This document shows, in pieces, positions 35,349-44,646 of a stretch of 64,000 nucleotides of DNA (positions are counted from its first letter, which is position 1; each line of letters starts with the position of its first letter). The position numbers were made by a program, and so were the translations under genes. The DNA is from Paracoccus sp. IB05. Its GTDB lineage: Bacteria; Pseudomonadota; Alphaproteobacteria; Rhodobacterales; Rhodobacteraceae. The stretch is from positions 1-64,000 of the forward strand of contig NZ_JAEFCF010000013.1 in NCBI RefSeq assembly GCF_016405985.1, given 5' to 3'. The notes beneath the pieces are model-generated. The model saw only the letters and a program-made list of their open reading frames with translations, was not told the origin of the DNA and made no database searches.

Positions 35349-36203
35349 TCACCCCCGGCCCCCCTCCGTAAGGCCAAGCGCCTTGCGCAACCAGCCTCGC
35401 GCGGGGTCTGCGGGCAGCCCGCCCAGAAAACCGTGATCGAGCCCGTCAGCCAGCACCAGCCTGCCCTGTAATGCGCGTGCCAGGGCTTCGCCGTCGCGCA
35501 AAACCGGGTCGATGCCTGCGCCCAGGATGGTCAGGCCCGGAGGGCGGGGGAAGCCCGGTGCCAGAGGGTCATGGCGCGGATCCCCGGCAATCAGCGCCTG
35601 CGGATCCAGGTGGCGGTGATAGGAGGCCAGCGATTTCGGCCCCAGGCCATCGGCCTCATGTGCTGCATTTTGTGGGGCAGGCGGCATGCCCGGCCCGGCC
35701 CCCGGATAAAAGAGCGTGACATCGGCAATGCGGGCGCGTTCTGCCTCTGTCAGCCCGGCAAAGGCCCAGAGCGCCACCAGGCCGCCCGCACTGTCGCCCA
35801 TCAGCCGCAGCTGCCGCGCGCCTGTCAGCTGCCGCCGCAGGCTTGCGACCGCATCCTGGGCCTGGGCGGGAAACGGATGTTCGGGCGCGAGGCGCCAGGC
35901 GACCGAGACCACCCGCGCGCCGGTCTCCTGCGCGATCCAGGCGGTCACGATACGATGGGTCCAGGGCGAGCCGGTGATAAAGCCGCCGCCATGGAAATAG
36001 ACAATCGGCGCGGCCTCGTCTCCGGCGCCGGCTGCCAGGGGCGTGAAGACCAGCCCGCCCGGGCAGCCCCCCTCCGGGGCGAGGTCATGCAGCGTCACGG
36101 CCTCGGGCAGGACCGGCGCCAGCACCTCTGGCCGCCGGTCCCGCCAGGCCCGCAGCGCCGCAACCGGGCCGTTGATCCAGTCAGGATCAGAATGCGTCGT
36201 CAT
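35349..36203 (-). CDS. Alpha/beta hydrolase of the hormone-sensitive-lipase type
   Basis: A 284-residue esterase. The oxyanion-hole motif HGGGF is near residue 75, the nucleophile lies in GDSAGG and the catalytic His in GLDHGFLG. Asp is probably in GIDPVL. It acts on short esters. The ATG at 36203 (MTTHSDPDW) is chosen because the 64 codons open upstream do not resemble the family. It converges on the MerR gene with a 37-base gap. Confidence 0.85.
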   Translation of the reverse strand: MTTHSDPDWINGPVAALRAWRDRRPEVLAPVLPEAVTLHDLAPEGGCPGGLVFTPLAAGAGDEAAPIVYFHGGGFITGSPWTHRIVTAWIAQETGARVVSVAWRLAPEHPFPAQAQDAVASLRRQLTGARQLRLMGDSAGGLVALWAFAGLTEAERARIADVTLFYPGAGPGMPPAPQNAAHEADGLGPKSLASYHRHLDPQALIAGDPRHDPLAPGFPRPPGLTILGAGIDPVLRDGEALARALQGRLVLADGLDHGFLGGLPADPARGWLRKALGLTEGGRG

Positions 36204-36530
36204 GATCTGCCTTTCCTGTCCCCTGGCCCCAGGCACGGCTGTGCCGGAGGCCTTTGTGGAACGTAGCACGCGCACGGGGGTTCGACAGCCTGACTTTGCC
36301 GCATGGCCATGGCGCCGCTTCGCCCGGTCAGCGGGCTGTTCTGAGCCGGGAAGGCCCGACTGGTGGCCCGACTGGGAGGCTGACCGGTGGGGCAAGGCAG
36401 GCGGGCGGGACTTGCAACGGAAACCGGGGCAGGGCGCGACAGAGGGTCACGCAGCCGCTGCTGGCCTGCTTTTTCCGATTGAAAGACTCGGGGAAAAGGA
36501 CCAGGCAAGACGGGTTCAGGGAAGTTCATC
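36204..36530. other. Regulatory gap before the di-haem/imelysin operon
   Basis: A gene-free stretch of 327 bases. It contains CCGGTGGGGCAAGGCA at 36384-36399, repeated exactly upstream of exbB at 40387-40402, followed in both places by a nearby GGACTTGCA. No -35/-10 pair was convincing. Confidence 0.4.
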
Positions 36531-38102
36531 ATGTTACGCCTCCGGTTCGCGCCTGCCTTTACTCTCCTCCTGATGACCGCCGTCCTGCCTGCCGGCGCGC
36601 AGGAGGCCGCGGCGCCGGATCCGGACGATCACCTGCGGGATGCCAGAAATCTGGACGACCGGCATCTGCCGGTGATTGCCCGCACCAAAGCCGAAACCGC
36701 CCGGATCGCCGGGGTCATCGCGCCCACCACCGATTTCACCAGAGCCGAAGGGTTCGAGCTGATGCAGGGCGGCGCCGCGACCGTGCGCGTCAGGCCCAAT
36801 GCGGATGCATTTTCCATCCTGTCAGGCAATATGCCCTTTGAGCGCGAGATGGATTTCAAGCTCGGCAATGCGCTGTTTCGCAAGACCTGGGTCTCGGCGC
36901 CCTCTTCGACAAAGGCATCGGACGGGCTGGGGCCGCTTTACAATGCGCGGGGCTGTCAGGATTGCCATCTGAAAGACGGGCGTGGCCATCCGCCCGCCAC
37001 GCCCGATGAGGCGCGGGTCTCGATGTTTCTGCGCCTGTCCATACCGGGGGGCGAGACGCCGATGGGGATTGCCGGATGGATCGCTGCGCTGCCGGACCCG
37101 GTCTATGGCGGGCAGCTGCAGGATTTCGCGGTGCCCGGGCTGCCGGCCGAGGGCCGGATGGATATTGCCTGGACCGAGACCCCGGTGACGCTTGCGGATG
37201 GCCTGACCGTGTCGCTGCGCAAGCCCGCTTACACCATCTCGAACCCCGGCTTTGGCGCCTTTCACAAGGATCTGATGATCTCGCCCCGTGTCGCGCCGCA
37301 GATGATCGGCCTCGGGCTGCTGGAGGCGATTCCGGCCGCCGATATCATCGCGCTGGCCGATCCTGACGATGCCGATGGCGACGGGATCTCGGGGCGCATC
37401 TCGATCGTGCCCTCGCAGGAATTTGCCGTGGCCATGCTGGGGCGCTTTGGCCTCAAGGCCGGCACGCCGACCATCCGCCAGCAATCCGCCGATGCGTTTT
37501 CCGGCGATATGGGTCTGTCGACGGTGCTGGTCCCCGACCCCTGGGGGGATTGCACCCCGGCGCAGACCGCTTGCCGCGAGGCGCCGCATGGCCAGGAGCC
37601 GGGTGTGCGGGACGGGCTGGAGGTCGATGCGCAAAGCCTTGATCTTGTGACTTTCTATGCGCGCAACCTCGCCGTGCCCGAGCGTCGGAATATCGACAGC
37701 CCCCAGGTCCTGCGTGGCAAAGAGGTGTTTTACGGGCTGAACTGCATCGGCTGCCACAACCCGAAATTCGTGACCCACCGCCTGAAGGATCAGCCCGAGC
37801 AAAGCTTCCAGCTGATCTGGCCCTATACCGATCTCTTGCTGCATGACATGGGCGAGGGGCTGGCCGATGACCGCCCCGAGGGCCGCGCGACCGGGCGCGA
37901 ATGGCGTACGCCGCCGCTTTGGGGGATCGGGCTGACCGAACAGGTTTCCGGCCATACGAATTTCCTCCATGATGGCCGGGCGCGCTCGCTGCTCGAGGCC
38001 GTGCTCTGGCATGGCGGCGAGGCCAGGGCGCAGCGTGATGCCGTGATTGCCCTGCCGACCGAAGACCGTGAAGCCCTGATCGCCTTTCTGGAGAGCCTGT
38101 GA
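36531..38102 (+). CDS. Periplasmic di-haem c-type cytochrome (di-haem oxidoreductase, DUF1111 family)
   Basis: A 523-residue exported protein (signal peptide RFAPAFTLLLMTAVLPAGA). It has two haem-binding CxxCH motifs: CQDCH at 142-146 and CIGCH at 405-409. Family members accompany imelysin and DUF1513 proteins in many proteobacteria, often under iron control. The electron donor and substrate are unknown. It overlaps the imelysin gene by four bases, so both are translated from one transcript. Confidence 0.88.
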   Translation: MLRLRFAPAFTLLLMTAVLPAGAQEAAAPDPDDHLRDARNLDDRHLPVIARTKAETARIAGVIAPTTDFTRAEGFELMQGGAATVRVRPNADAFSILSGNMPFEREMDFKLGNALFRKTWVSAPSSTKASDGLGPLYNARGCQDCHLKDGRGHPPATPDEARVSMFLRLSIPGGETPMGIAGWIAALPDPVYGGQLQDFAVPGLPAEGRMDIAWTETPVTLADGLTVSLRKPAYTISNPGFGAFHKDLMISPRVAPQMIGLGLLEAIPAADIIALADPDDADGDGISGRISIVPSQEFAVAMLGRFGLKAGTPTIRQQSADAFSGDMGLSTVLVPDPWGDCTPAQTACREAPHGQEPGVRDGLEVDAQSLDLVTFYARNLAVPERRNIDSPQVLRGKEVFYGLNCIGCHNPKFVTHRLKDQPEQSFQLIWPYTDLLLHDMGEGLADDRPEGRATGREWRTPPLWGIGLTEQVSGHTNFLHDGRARSLLEAVLWHGGEARAQRDAVIALPTEDREALIAFLESL

Positions 38103-39112
38103 TGTCGCGTTTTCGCCCTTTTGGTTTTGCTCTGGCCCTGATCTGTGGCACCGGCCCCGCTATGGCCGATCTGAAACAGGCGGTCGATGCCGTCATGCTG
38201 CCGGGGTTTGCCACTTTCGCCAAAGCGACCGCCGCGCTTGAGACACAGACCGAGAGCCATTTCACCGAGACCGGCGGCCAATGTGACCCGACCACCTTGC
38301 GCCCTGCGTTCAACAAGGCGTTTGACGCCTGGATGGCGCTGTCCTGGCTGCATTTCGGCCCTTCGGAAGAGGGCGGCACGGCGCTGGCGATCCGGTTCTG
38401 GCCCGATCCGAAAGGGCTTGGCGCCAAGGCGCAGCGCGGGCTTTTACTGGGCGACCCGGCGAGCCTCGAGCCTGAGCTTTTCGCGAAACAATCGGTGGCG
38501 GCACGCGGGCTTACGGGGCTGGAACGCCTGTTATACCCTGGCGAGCCGCCCGGCGCCGATCCCTGTCCGCTGCTCCGGGCCACGGTGAAAGACCTCGCGC
38601 GGCTGGCGTCGGTTCTGGATGCAGGCTGGACCGGGGATCAGGGCTTTGCGCAGCTGCTGCTGAGCGCGGGCAGCGACGGCAACACCCGGTTCCTCACCCG
38701 GACCGAGGCGATGCAGGCGGTCTTTACCCAGCTGATGGGGGGGCTTGAATTCATTGCCGATCAACGCCTTGGCCGCCCGCTTGGCGAAGAGGACAAGCCG
38801 CGACCGGAACGCGCAGAGGCCCGCGCCTCGGGACGGGCAACCCGCAATTTCCTTTTGGAATTGCAGGCCATCCGCCGTCTGACGGCCGCGCTTGAACCCG
38901 ATGCGGCCGGCACAATCGCCGCGATGGACCGCGCGATCGTCGCGGCCGGCAAGCTGGACGAGCCGCAGCTGGCGGGGGTTTCCGATCCCGAGCGGCGCGA
39001 GAAGATCCTTGAGGTGCAGCGCCTCGTGCGCTCTGCCCGCACCATCGCACTTTCCGAAATGGCGCCGGTGCTGGGCGTCGGGCTTGGCTTCAATTCGCAG
39101 GACGGAGACTGA
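38099..39112 (+). CDS. Imelysin family protein
   Basis: A 337-residue exported protein with signal peptide FRPFGFALALICGTGPAMA. The imelysin fold is recognisable from NKAFDAWMALSWLHFGPSEE, then FAKQSVAARGLTGLERLLY near residue 140 and IAMDRAIVAAGKLD near the end. EfeO- and IrpA-related proteins bind iron or act in its uptake. The family is peptidase-like, but activity is doubtful. It lies between the di-haem and DUF1513 genes. Confidence 0.88.
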   Translation: MMSRFRPFGFALALICGTGPAMADLKQAVDAVMLPGFATFAKATAALETQTESHFTETGGQCDPTTLRPAFNKAFDAWMALSWLHFGPSEEGGTALAIRFWPDPKGLGAKAQRGLLLGDPASLEPELFAKQSVAARGLTGLERLLYPGEPPGADPCPLLRATVKDLARLASVLDAGWTGDQGFAQLLLSAGSDGNTRFLTRTEAMQAVFTQLMGGLEFIADQRLGRPLGEEDKPRPERAEARASGRATRNFLLELQAIRRLTAALEPDAAGTIAAMDRAIVAAGKLDEPQLAGVSDPERREKILEVQRLVRSARTIALSEMAPVLGVGLGFNSQDGD

Positions 39113-39117
39113 CAGAA

Positions 39118-40176
39118 ATGGCCACAAGGCGCGGATTTCTGGCGGGGCTGGCCTCGCTGTCGCTTCCCGGGCTCGGCTGGGCGGATGTCGGCAGCCCCGC
39201 CTGGCTTGCCGCCGGGAAAGAGGGCGAGGATTATGTCCTTCACGGGCTGCGATCCGATGGCGAAAGCCTGTTTTCCATCCCTTTGCCGGCGCGCGGCCAT
39301 GCGGCGGCGGCGCATCCGGCGCGGCCCGAAGCGGTGGCTTTTGCCCGCCGCCCCGGTGTCTTTGCCATCGTGCTTGACTGTTTCACCGGCGCCATCCGGC
39401 ATCGGCTGACCCCGCCCGAGGGGCGGCAATTCAACGGCCATGGCGCTTTTTCCGCCGATGGGGCGCTCCTAATGACGTCGGAAGTGGTGGCCGAAGGTTC
39501 GGAAGGGCGGATCGGAATCTGGGAGACGGAGACTTATCGCCGGATCGGCGAATGGCAGACCGGCGGCATCGGCCCGCATGATATGAAACGCCTCGCGGAC
39601 GGGCGGCTGATCGTCGCGAATGGCGGTATTCAGACCGACCCTTCCGACCGCAGCACGCTGAATCTCGACACGATGCGCTCTAACCTCGCGCTGCTCTCGC
39701 CCGAAGGCGAGATCCTCGAGATCGCAGAGCTGGAGCCTGAGCTGCATCAGAATTCACTGCGCCATCTTGCACTTGTGGGCGAGGGCGTCGCGGTCGCGCT
39801 GCAATGGCAGGGCGAGCTGTCTGATCCGGTGCCGCTTTTGGCCCGCTGGGAGCCGGGGCGCGCGATCACCCTGTTTGAGGCCGCGCCGGAAGAGATCTAC
39901 ACCATGAAGGGCTATGCGGGATCGATCGCGGCCAATCAGGGGATGATCGCAATTTCATCCCCCAGAGGCGGCGCTGTGATGGTGTTTGGCGAAGACGGCA
40001 CGCCGCTTGCCACGCATCGGCGGGCCGATATTTGCGGCCTTGCGGCGCTGGATCAGGGATTCGTCGCCTCGGATGGCGGGGGCGGGATCTGGGCGCTTGG
40101 CGGGGCACAGGCTCCCCTGCGCGCGCTGCGGCACGGCGCCACCTCCTGGGACAATCACATGGTGCCAATCGGCTGA
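39118..40176 (+). CDS. DUF1513 family protein (predicted beta-propeller), Tat-exported
   Basis: A 352-residue protein. The N-terminus is a twin-arginine signal (ATRRGFLAGLASLSLPGLG). The mature part has repeated beta-rich blades, including RHRLTPPEGRQFNGHGAFS, FNGHGAFSADGALLMTSE and HDMKRLADGRLIVANGGIQT. Tat export suggests folding with a cofactor before export. Its place after the di-haem and imelysin genes, six bases behind, is the family's usual context. Confidence 0.85.
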   Translation: MATRRGFLAGLASLSLPGLGWADVGSPAWLAAGKEGEDYVLHGLRSDGESLFSIPLPARGHAAAAHPARPEAVAFARRPGVFAIVLDCFTGAIRHRLTPPEGRQFNGHGAFSADGALLMTSEVVAEGSEGRIGIWETETYRRIGEWQTGGIGPHDMKRLADGRLIVANGGIQTDPSDRSTLNLDTMRSNLALLSPEGEILEIAELEPELHQNSLRHLALVGEGVAVALQWQGELSDPVPLLARWEPGRAITLFEAAPEEIYTMKGYAGSIAANQGMIAISSPRGGAVMVFGEDGTPLATHRRADICGLAALDQGFVASDGGGGIWALGGAQAPLRALRHGATSWDNHMVPIG

Positions 40177-40676
40177 TTTGCCGGGGGTTTCGCCTTTCGC
40201 GCGGGTTTCGCTGCACAGCAGCAGCCCAGGGTCTGTGCGGGGGGCGGTTATACTTGACAATTCCACCTGGTATTTCTAAAGCCATTCCTGACCGATCAGG
40301 TCGGAATCTGCTGCCTCGCAAGCGCCCCTCTTTCGGAGTGCCAGCCAAACGGTAGCGGGCTGAACAGGTGGAATTCAGGTGGCGGCCCGGTGGGGCAAGG
40401 CAACCGGATGGTTCGGATCTCCCTTTCGGAATTCGGGTCTGCGGTTGCAGGACTTGCACGTCATGGGCCCGTCAGGGCGATTGTGGAACGGATTTCTCGG
40501 ATGATCTTCCCAGGGCGAGACCAGATTGACCGGGTTCTGATATCCACGGCCAGGGTGGCTGAAAAACCGATGGTGGCAAAGGCTGTGCGGGTTGCGCTTT
40601 GTGCTTTGGCTGTCACGGGCAGGCCGTCTTCACCCGTCCCCCTTTGCACGAAATGAGACTTCAAGTGGTTGAACCG
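40177..40676. other. Spacer upstream of exbB-exbD-tonB
   Basis: About 500 bases without a gene. Features I can point to are a promoter-like TTGACA-N17-TAAAGC at 40254-40282 and the 16-base element CCGGTGGGGCAAGGCA at 40387-40402. If the promoter is real, the leader is nearly 400 bases long. Confidence 0.4.
40254..40282 (+). promoter_or_regulatory. Candidate sigma-70 promoter for exbB-exbD-tonB
   Basis: TTGACA and TAAAGC are separated by 17 bases in an AT-enriched patch. It is 395 bases upstream of exbB. The -10 is only a moderate match. Confidence 0.4.
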
Positions 40677-41738
40677 ATGCGCGCGGCACTTCTTTCCCTT
40701 CTGATCCTCTCCGGTGGCATGGCTGTCGCGCAGGAAAATACGGCGCCGGTCGTGCCCGATGCGGCGCCGGCGCAATCCGCCGCGCCGGTGACCGAAGGCA
40801 GTGCGGTGCCGCCTCTGGTGCCAGATGCCGCGCCCGATGCCCCGGTTGCGCCCGTGACCGAAGAGACCGGTGCCATCGCAACGCCGGACACCGGTGCCGC
40901 GACCCCGGCTGTCACGCCGGCAACCGGCGCTGAGACGACCACGAATCCGGCCGCTGACCCCGCCCCCCCTGCTGCCACCGGCGAGGCGGTTCAGCCCGCC
41001 GCAGGCCCGGCCGAAGCCGCTCCGGCACCGGCACCGGCTCCGACTCTGGCGGCGGCACTGCCGGTGCATTCGGTCGAACTCGAATCGCTGTTCTGGGATG
41101 CTCATGTCATCGTGCAGGCGGTGATGATCGGCCTTGCGATTGCGGCTTTCGTGGCGCTGGTGATCCTGATCCACAAACTGTTTGAATTCGGCTTTGCCTT
41201 TGCCTCAATGCGCAAAACCGCGCGTCTGCTGGCCAGCGCTTCAAGCCTCCACGCGGTTGCCGAAGCGGTGGCCGGTCGCAAAGGCCCCTCGGTCGATATG
41301 ATCCGCGCCGCGGACGAGGAATTGCGCCTCGCCGAGGCCGAGCCCGCGCTGATCCCCGGCACCCGTGACCGCACCGATACCGCGATGTCCCGCATCGAAG
41401 CCGGCGCCGCTGCGCGGCTGCGGTCGGGCACCGGGATCCTGGCCTCCATCGGCTCGCTTTCGCCCTTTGTCGGGCTGTTCGGCACCGTGTTCGGGATCAT
41501 GAACAGCTTTCTCGCCATCGCGCAGTCGAACACCACAAACCTCGCCGTCGTCGCGCCCGGCATCGCCGAAGCGCTGCTGGCGACCGCCATCGGCCTTGCG
41601 GCGGCGATCCCGGCGGTGCTGATCTATAACGTGCTGTCCCGCAAACTCGCGAAATACCGCCTGCAGCTGAATGATGTGGCCGCCGCTGCGGCCCGGCTGC
41701 AAAGCCGGTCGCTTGACCGCCTGAGCGCGAGGGTCTGA
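40677..41738 (+). CDS. exbB: ExbB/TolQ/MotA-family proton channel protein with long N-terminal extension
   Basis: A 353-residue inner-membrane protein. After a signal-anchor (MRAALLSLLILSGGMAVAQ), about 100 residues are Ala/Pro/Thr-rich and likely periplasmic. The ExbB core follows with three helices: AVMIGLAIAAFVALVILIHK, SPFVGLFGTVFGIMNSFLAI and IAEALLATAIGLAAAIPAVL. With ExbD it forms the proton channel that energises TonB. The ATG at 40677 is chosen from the hydrophobic start, and an in-frame ATG at 40653 is possible. ExbD follows four bases later. Confidence 0.9.
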   Translation: MRAALLSLLILSGGMAVAQENTAPVVPDAAPAQSAAPVTEGSAVPPLVPDAAPDAPVAPVTEETGAIATPDTGAATPAVTPATGAETTTNPAADPAPPAATGEAVQPAAGPAEAAPAPAPAPTLAAALPVHSVELESLFWDAHVIVQAVMIGLAIAAFVALVILIHKLFEFGFAFASMRKTARLLASASSLHAVAEAVAGRKGPSVDMIRAADEELRLAEAEPALIPGTRDRTDTAMSRIEAGAAARLRSGTGILASIGSLSPFVGLFGTVFGIMNSFLAIAQSNTTNLAVVAPGIAEALLATAIGLAAAIPAVLIYNVLSRKLAKYRLQLNDVAAAAARLQSRSLDRLSARV

Positions 41739-41741
41739 GCC

Positions 41742-42197
41742 ATGGGGACCTCTGTTGGTGGCGGATCGGAAGACGAAGATGCCGAAGTTTCGGAAATCAA
41801 CGTCACGCCTTTTATCGACGTTATGCTGGTTCTGCTGATCGTCTTCATGGTGGCCGCGCCGCTGTCGACCGTTGACGTGCCGATCAATCTGCCGGGCAGC
41901 ACCTCAACCCCGGCCGAGCGTCCGGACGAGCCGCTCTGGCTGTCTCTGGGTCTGGACCGGGTGTTGTCTTTGGGCAATGACCCGGTGCCGGGCGGAGGTC
42001 TGCGCGCGGCGCTGGATGCCGCAACGGATGGCAATCGCGAGACCACGATCTTTTTCCGCGCCGACAAGGATCTGCCTTACGGCGCGACGATGGAAATTCT
42101 CGATGAACTCCGGAATGCCGGTTATCTGAAAGTGGCGCTGGTGGGGCTGGAAGGCGCCCCCGCTGCCGCCGCTCCTGCGCAAGGATCTCAGCCATGA
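41742..42197 (+). CDS. exbD: ExbD/TolR-family biopolymer transport protein
   Basis: A 151-residue protein with a short acidic cytoplasmic start and one helix, INVTPFIDVMLVLLIVFMVA, in which Asp26 is the protonatable channel residue. The periplasmic domain includes LGLDRVLSLGNDPVPGGGL and ETTIFFRADKDLPYG. The stop overlaps the tonB start by four bases. Confidence 0.92.
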   Translation: MGTSVGGGSEDEDAEVSEINVTPFIDVMLVLLIVFMVAAPLSTVDVPINLPGSTSTPAERPDEPLWLSLGLDRVLSLGNDPVPGGGLRAALDAATDGNRETTIFFRADKDLPYGATMEILDELRNAGYLKVALVGLEGAPAAAAPAQGSQP

Positions 42198-43060
42198 CCC
42201 AGGAATTGCCCTCTTTCACCCGGGCCCGCTGCCCCGTTCTGCCCTCGCATGTCGGTGCGGGCAAGAGCCGGGCGATGGGCTGGCTGGCCTCGACCTCGAT
42301 CGCGGCCCTGCTGGTTTCGGCCATTGGGGCACTGGCGATGACCTGGGACAGCGCCGGCATGTCGGCGGGTGAGCAAGAGGCGGCGATCCTGATCAATCTG
42401 CCACCGTCCCAGGCCATCGAAGCGATTTCCGAGCCAACCCCGGATGTCACCGACCAGATTGCGTCGGAAGAGATGAAGACGCCGGATATTGAGGATGTGC
42501 CCGATACGCCGGAGCTGACCGAAGCCCCGGATGTGCCGGACGACACCCCCGAGATCGAAGAGATCGTCGAGGATATGGCCCCCGAGGTCGATCAGGAACC
42601 GCCGCCGAAGCCGGTGGTCGAAGTGCCGAAGCCGAAGGAAAAGCCGAAGAAGAAAGAAAAGCCGAAAGCGGTCAAAAAGGCCGAAAAGCCGAAAGAGCCC
42701 GCGAAGGAAAAGCCGAAGAAAAAGGCCTCCGAGTCGCAGGCCGAGGCGAAGGCTTCGAAACAGAAGGCAAGCGCGGCAAGTTCTGCAGGCAGCGGTCAGG
42801 CGTCGGCAAAGAAATACGGCGCCTCGGTGATGAAAAAGGTGAGCCGCACCCGCAAAAAATCGGGGGGGGATCGCGGCATGGCGGTTGTTTCCTTTACCAT
42901 TGCGGATAATGGCAGTCTCGCCAGAGCGAGCATTTCCAGAAGCTCGGGCTCTGCGAAACTGGATGATGTGGCGCTGGATCACATCCGCCGGTCGGCGCCG
43001 TTTGACCCGCCGCCCGCCGGTGCCGGGCGCACCTATTCCTTCAAATTCGAGGGCCGGTAG
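42194..43060 (+). CDS. tonB: TonB-family energy-transducing protein
   Basis: A 288-residue protein. A single N-terminal helix (MGWLASTSIAALLVSAIGAL) anchors it. The middle is an acidic then Pro/Lys-rich span (PKPKEKPKKKEKPKAVKK) that reaches across the periplasm. The C-terminal TonB domain is GMAVVSFTIADNGSLARAS, then LDHIRRSAPFDPPPAGAG. It couples the ExbBD proton channel to outer-membrane receptors. No receptor gene lies in the window. The operon ends in a terminator at 43092. Confidence 0.9.
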   Translation: MTQELPSFTRARCPVLPSHVGAGKSRAMGWLASTSIAALLVSAIGALAMTWDSAGMSAGEQEAAILINLPPSQAIEAISEPTPDVTDQIASEEMKTPDIEDVPDTPELTEAPDVPDDTPEIEEIVEDMAPEVDQEPPPKPVVEVPKPKEKPKKKEKPKAVKKAEKPKEPAKEKPKKKASESQAEAKASKQKASAASSAGSGQASAKKYGASVMKKVSRTRKKSGGDRGMAVVSFTIADNGSLARASISRSSGSAKLDDVALDHIRRSAPFDPPPAGAGRTYSFKFEGR

Positions 43061-43091
43061 CACCCCGTCATCTTTGTCGCAGAAGGCAGAG

Positions 43092-43121
43092 CACCCGGAA
43101 CTGCGAGGCTCCGGGTGTTTT
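43092..43121 (+). terminator. Terminator of exbB-exbD-tonB
   Basis: An 8-bp stem, CACCCGGA / TCCGGGTG, is followed by TTTT. It lies 31 bases after the tonB stop. Confidence 0.75.
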
Positions 43122-43125
43122 GCTG

Positions 43126-43542
43126 TCAGGGCTCCAGCACCATCTGGGTCTGGGTGATCTGTGCCGCCAGTTTTCCATCGCCGCGCCGGACCGAGGTTTG
43201 CCAGACCTGGGTGCGGCGCCCCTGGTGGAGCGGCTCGGATATGGCGCGCAGGACTTCGCCCAGCACCAGCGGGCGGAAGAAATTCGTCTTGCTCTCGACG
43301 GTGGTGGTGCTTTGATCGGGGCGGATCGCGGTGACAGTGCCAAGCCCGCCGAGGATATCCGCCAGTGCCATGATCGCGCCGCCATGCAGCACACCATTGC
43401 GGTTCAGAAGGTCCGGCCGCACCGTCAGCTCGGCCTCGACCCGTGTGGCAGTGGCCAGGATCACCCTGAGGCCGATCATCCCGGCAAAGGCGGAAATATC
43501 ATTGGCCTGTGGCGGGCCGGGGGGCAGGCTATGCTCTGTCAT
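43126..43542 (-). CDS. PaaI-family hotdog thioesterase, copy C
   Basis: A 138-residue hotdog protein with NRNGVLHGGAIMALADILGG and TTVESKTNFFRPLVLGEVLR. It differs from the pair at 33.8-34.7 kb, having a longer HGG-containing helix typical of YdiI/EntH-like members. It is a single gene that converges on tonB. Confidence 0.85.
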   Translation of the reverse strand: MTEHSLPPGPPQANDISAFAGMIGLRVILATATRVEAELTVRPDLLNRNGVLHGGAIMALADILGGLGTVTAIRPDQSTTTVESKTNFFRPLVLGEVLRAISEPLHQGRRTQVWQTSVRRGDGKLAAQITQTQMVLEP

Positions 43543-43640
43543 GATCCAGGATCCTGTGCGGCGCCTGCCTCTGTGACAATGCGGACGCTTTTGCCGATGC
43601 GGGGGATAGCAGCATGGCCGCCCGGCAGGGGCAAGGGGCC

Positions 43641-44645
43641 TCAGCCCGCGCTTGAGGCGCGGATCACCAGGTCGACGGGGGTAAGGGTGACCGGCGGCGG
43701 CGCGGTCTTTGTCTCAAGCCAGCTGATCAGCTCTGCCGCCATCCGGCGACCAAACCCGGCGATGTCGCAGCGCACCGAACTGAGCGGTGGAAAGGCGTCG
43801 CGGCATTCCTCGATATCGTCAAAGCCGACAAGGCGGAAATCAGAGCCGACCTTACGGCCAAGGGCCGCCAGGCCGTTCGTCAGCCCAAGTGCCACGAGGT
43901 CGTTGAAACACAATGCGGCATCGACACCGGGGCTTGCATCAAGGATCCGCGCCAGCTCGCGCCCCTGTGCGCGCGACGGGCGGCCGGGCAGGATCAGCGG
44001 CGCGATCCCGGCATCGCGCATCACCTGGAGATAGCCCGACATCCGCTCCTGCGTGACCTGGCGCCCCTCGATCCCGCCGGCAAAAGCGATGCGCCTGGCC
44101 CCGGTTGCCAGCAGATGTTCAGTCGCAAGCCGGCTGCCGCGTTCATAATCGGGGGCGGCAAACGGGAAGCTCGCAGTCTCTGCATATGCCTTGCGCAGGA
44201 CCTGCAATGCCGGGATGCCGGCGCGGGCAATCGTGCCGAAGGTTGCCTCTTCCGCGCCATAGGCCGGCGAGATGATCAGCGCCGAGACCCCGTGTTCCAG
44301 CATCGCCGCCACCACCTGGGCCTGCAGGCCTGGATCTTCGTCGGTATTGGCGAGCACCGTCGCATAGCCCCGCGCGGATAAAGCCATCTGCGCCGAGGTG
44401 GCGAATTCGGTGAAAAACGGGTTCCTCAGATCGTTGATCACCAGCCCCACCAGCCCCGCATTCGACTGTCTGAGCATCGCGGCGGAACGGTTATAGACAT
44501 AGCCGAGATCGGCCATGGCGCGCCGCACCTCCTCGCGGGTCTGGTCACGCACCAGCGGGCTGTTCTGAAGCACCAGGCTGACGGTCGATTTCGACACGCC
44601 TGCCAGGCGTGCGACATCAATGATCGTCGGCCTCTTCTCCATCAC
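43641..44645 (-). CDS. LacI-family transcriptional regulator, distal in the sugar-uptake operon
   Basis: A 334-residue repressor. The helix-turn-helix is TIIDVARLAGVSKSTVSLVL near the start, followed by the hinge VRRAMADLGYVYNRSAAML. The periplasmic-binding-like sensor domain runs from residue 65. It is the last gene of the leftward operon, one base from the DUF993 gene, so it is expected to sense the operon's substrate or an intermediate. Confidence 0.9.
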   Translation of the reverse strand: MMEKRPTIIDVARLAGVSKSTVSLVLQNSPLVRDQTREEVRRAMADLGYVYNRSAAMLRQSNAGLVGLVINDLRNPFFTEFATSAQMALSARGYATVLANTDEDPGLQAQVVAAMLEHGVSALIISPAYGAEEATFGTIARAGIPALQVLRKAYAETASFPFAAPDYERGSRLATEHLLATGARRIAFAGGIEGRQVTQERMSGYLQVMRDAGIAPLILPGRPSRAQGRELARILDASPGVDAALCFNDLVALGLTNGLAALGRKVGSDFRLVGFDDIEECRDAFPPLSSVRCDIAGFGRRMAAELISWLETKTAPPPVTLTPVDLVIRASSAG

Positions 44646-44646
44646 A

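Noticed and set aside
36254-36841. Plus-strand frame overlapping the start of the di-haem gene, considered as an IrpA remnant
   Set aside because: No imelysin motif is present in it. It is an alternative frame of the spacer and the di-haem gene.
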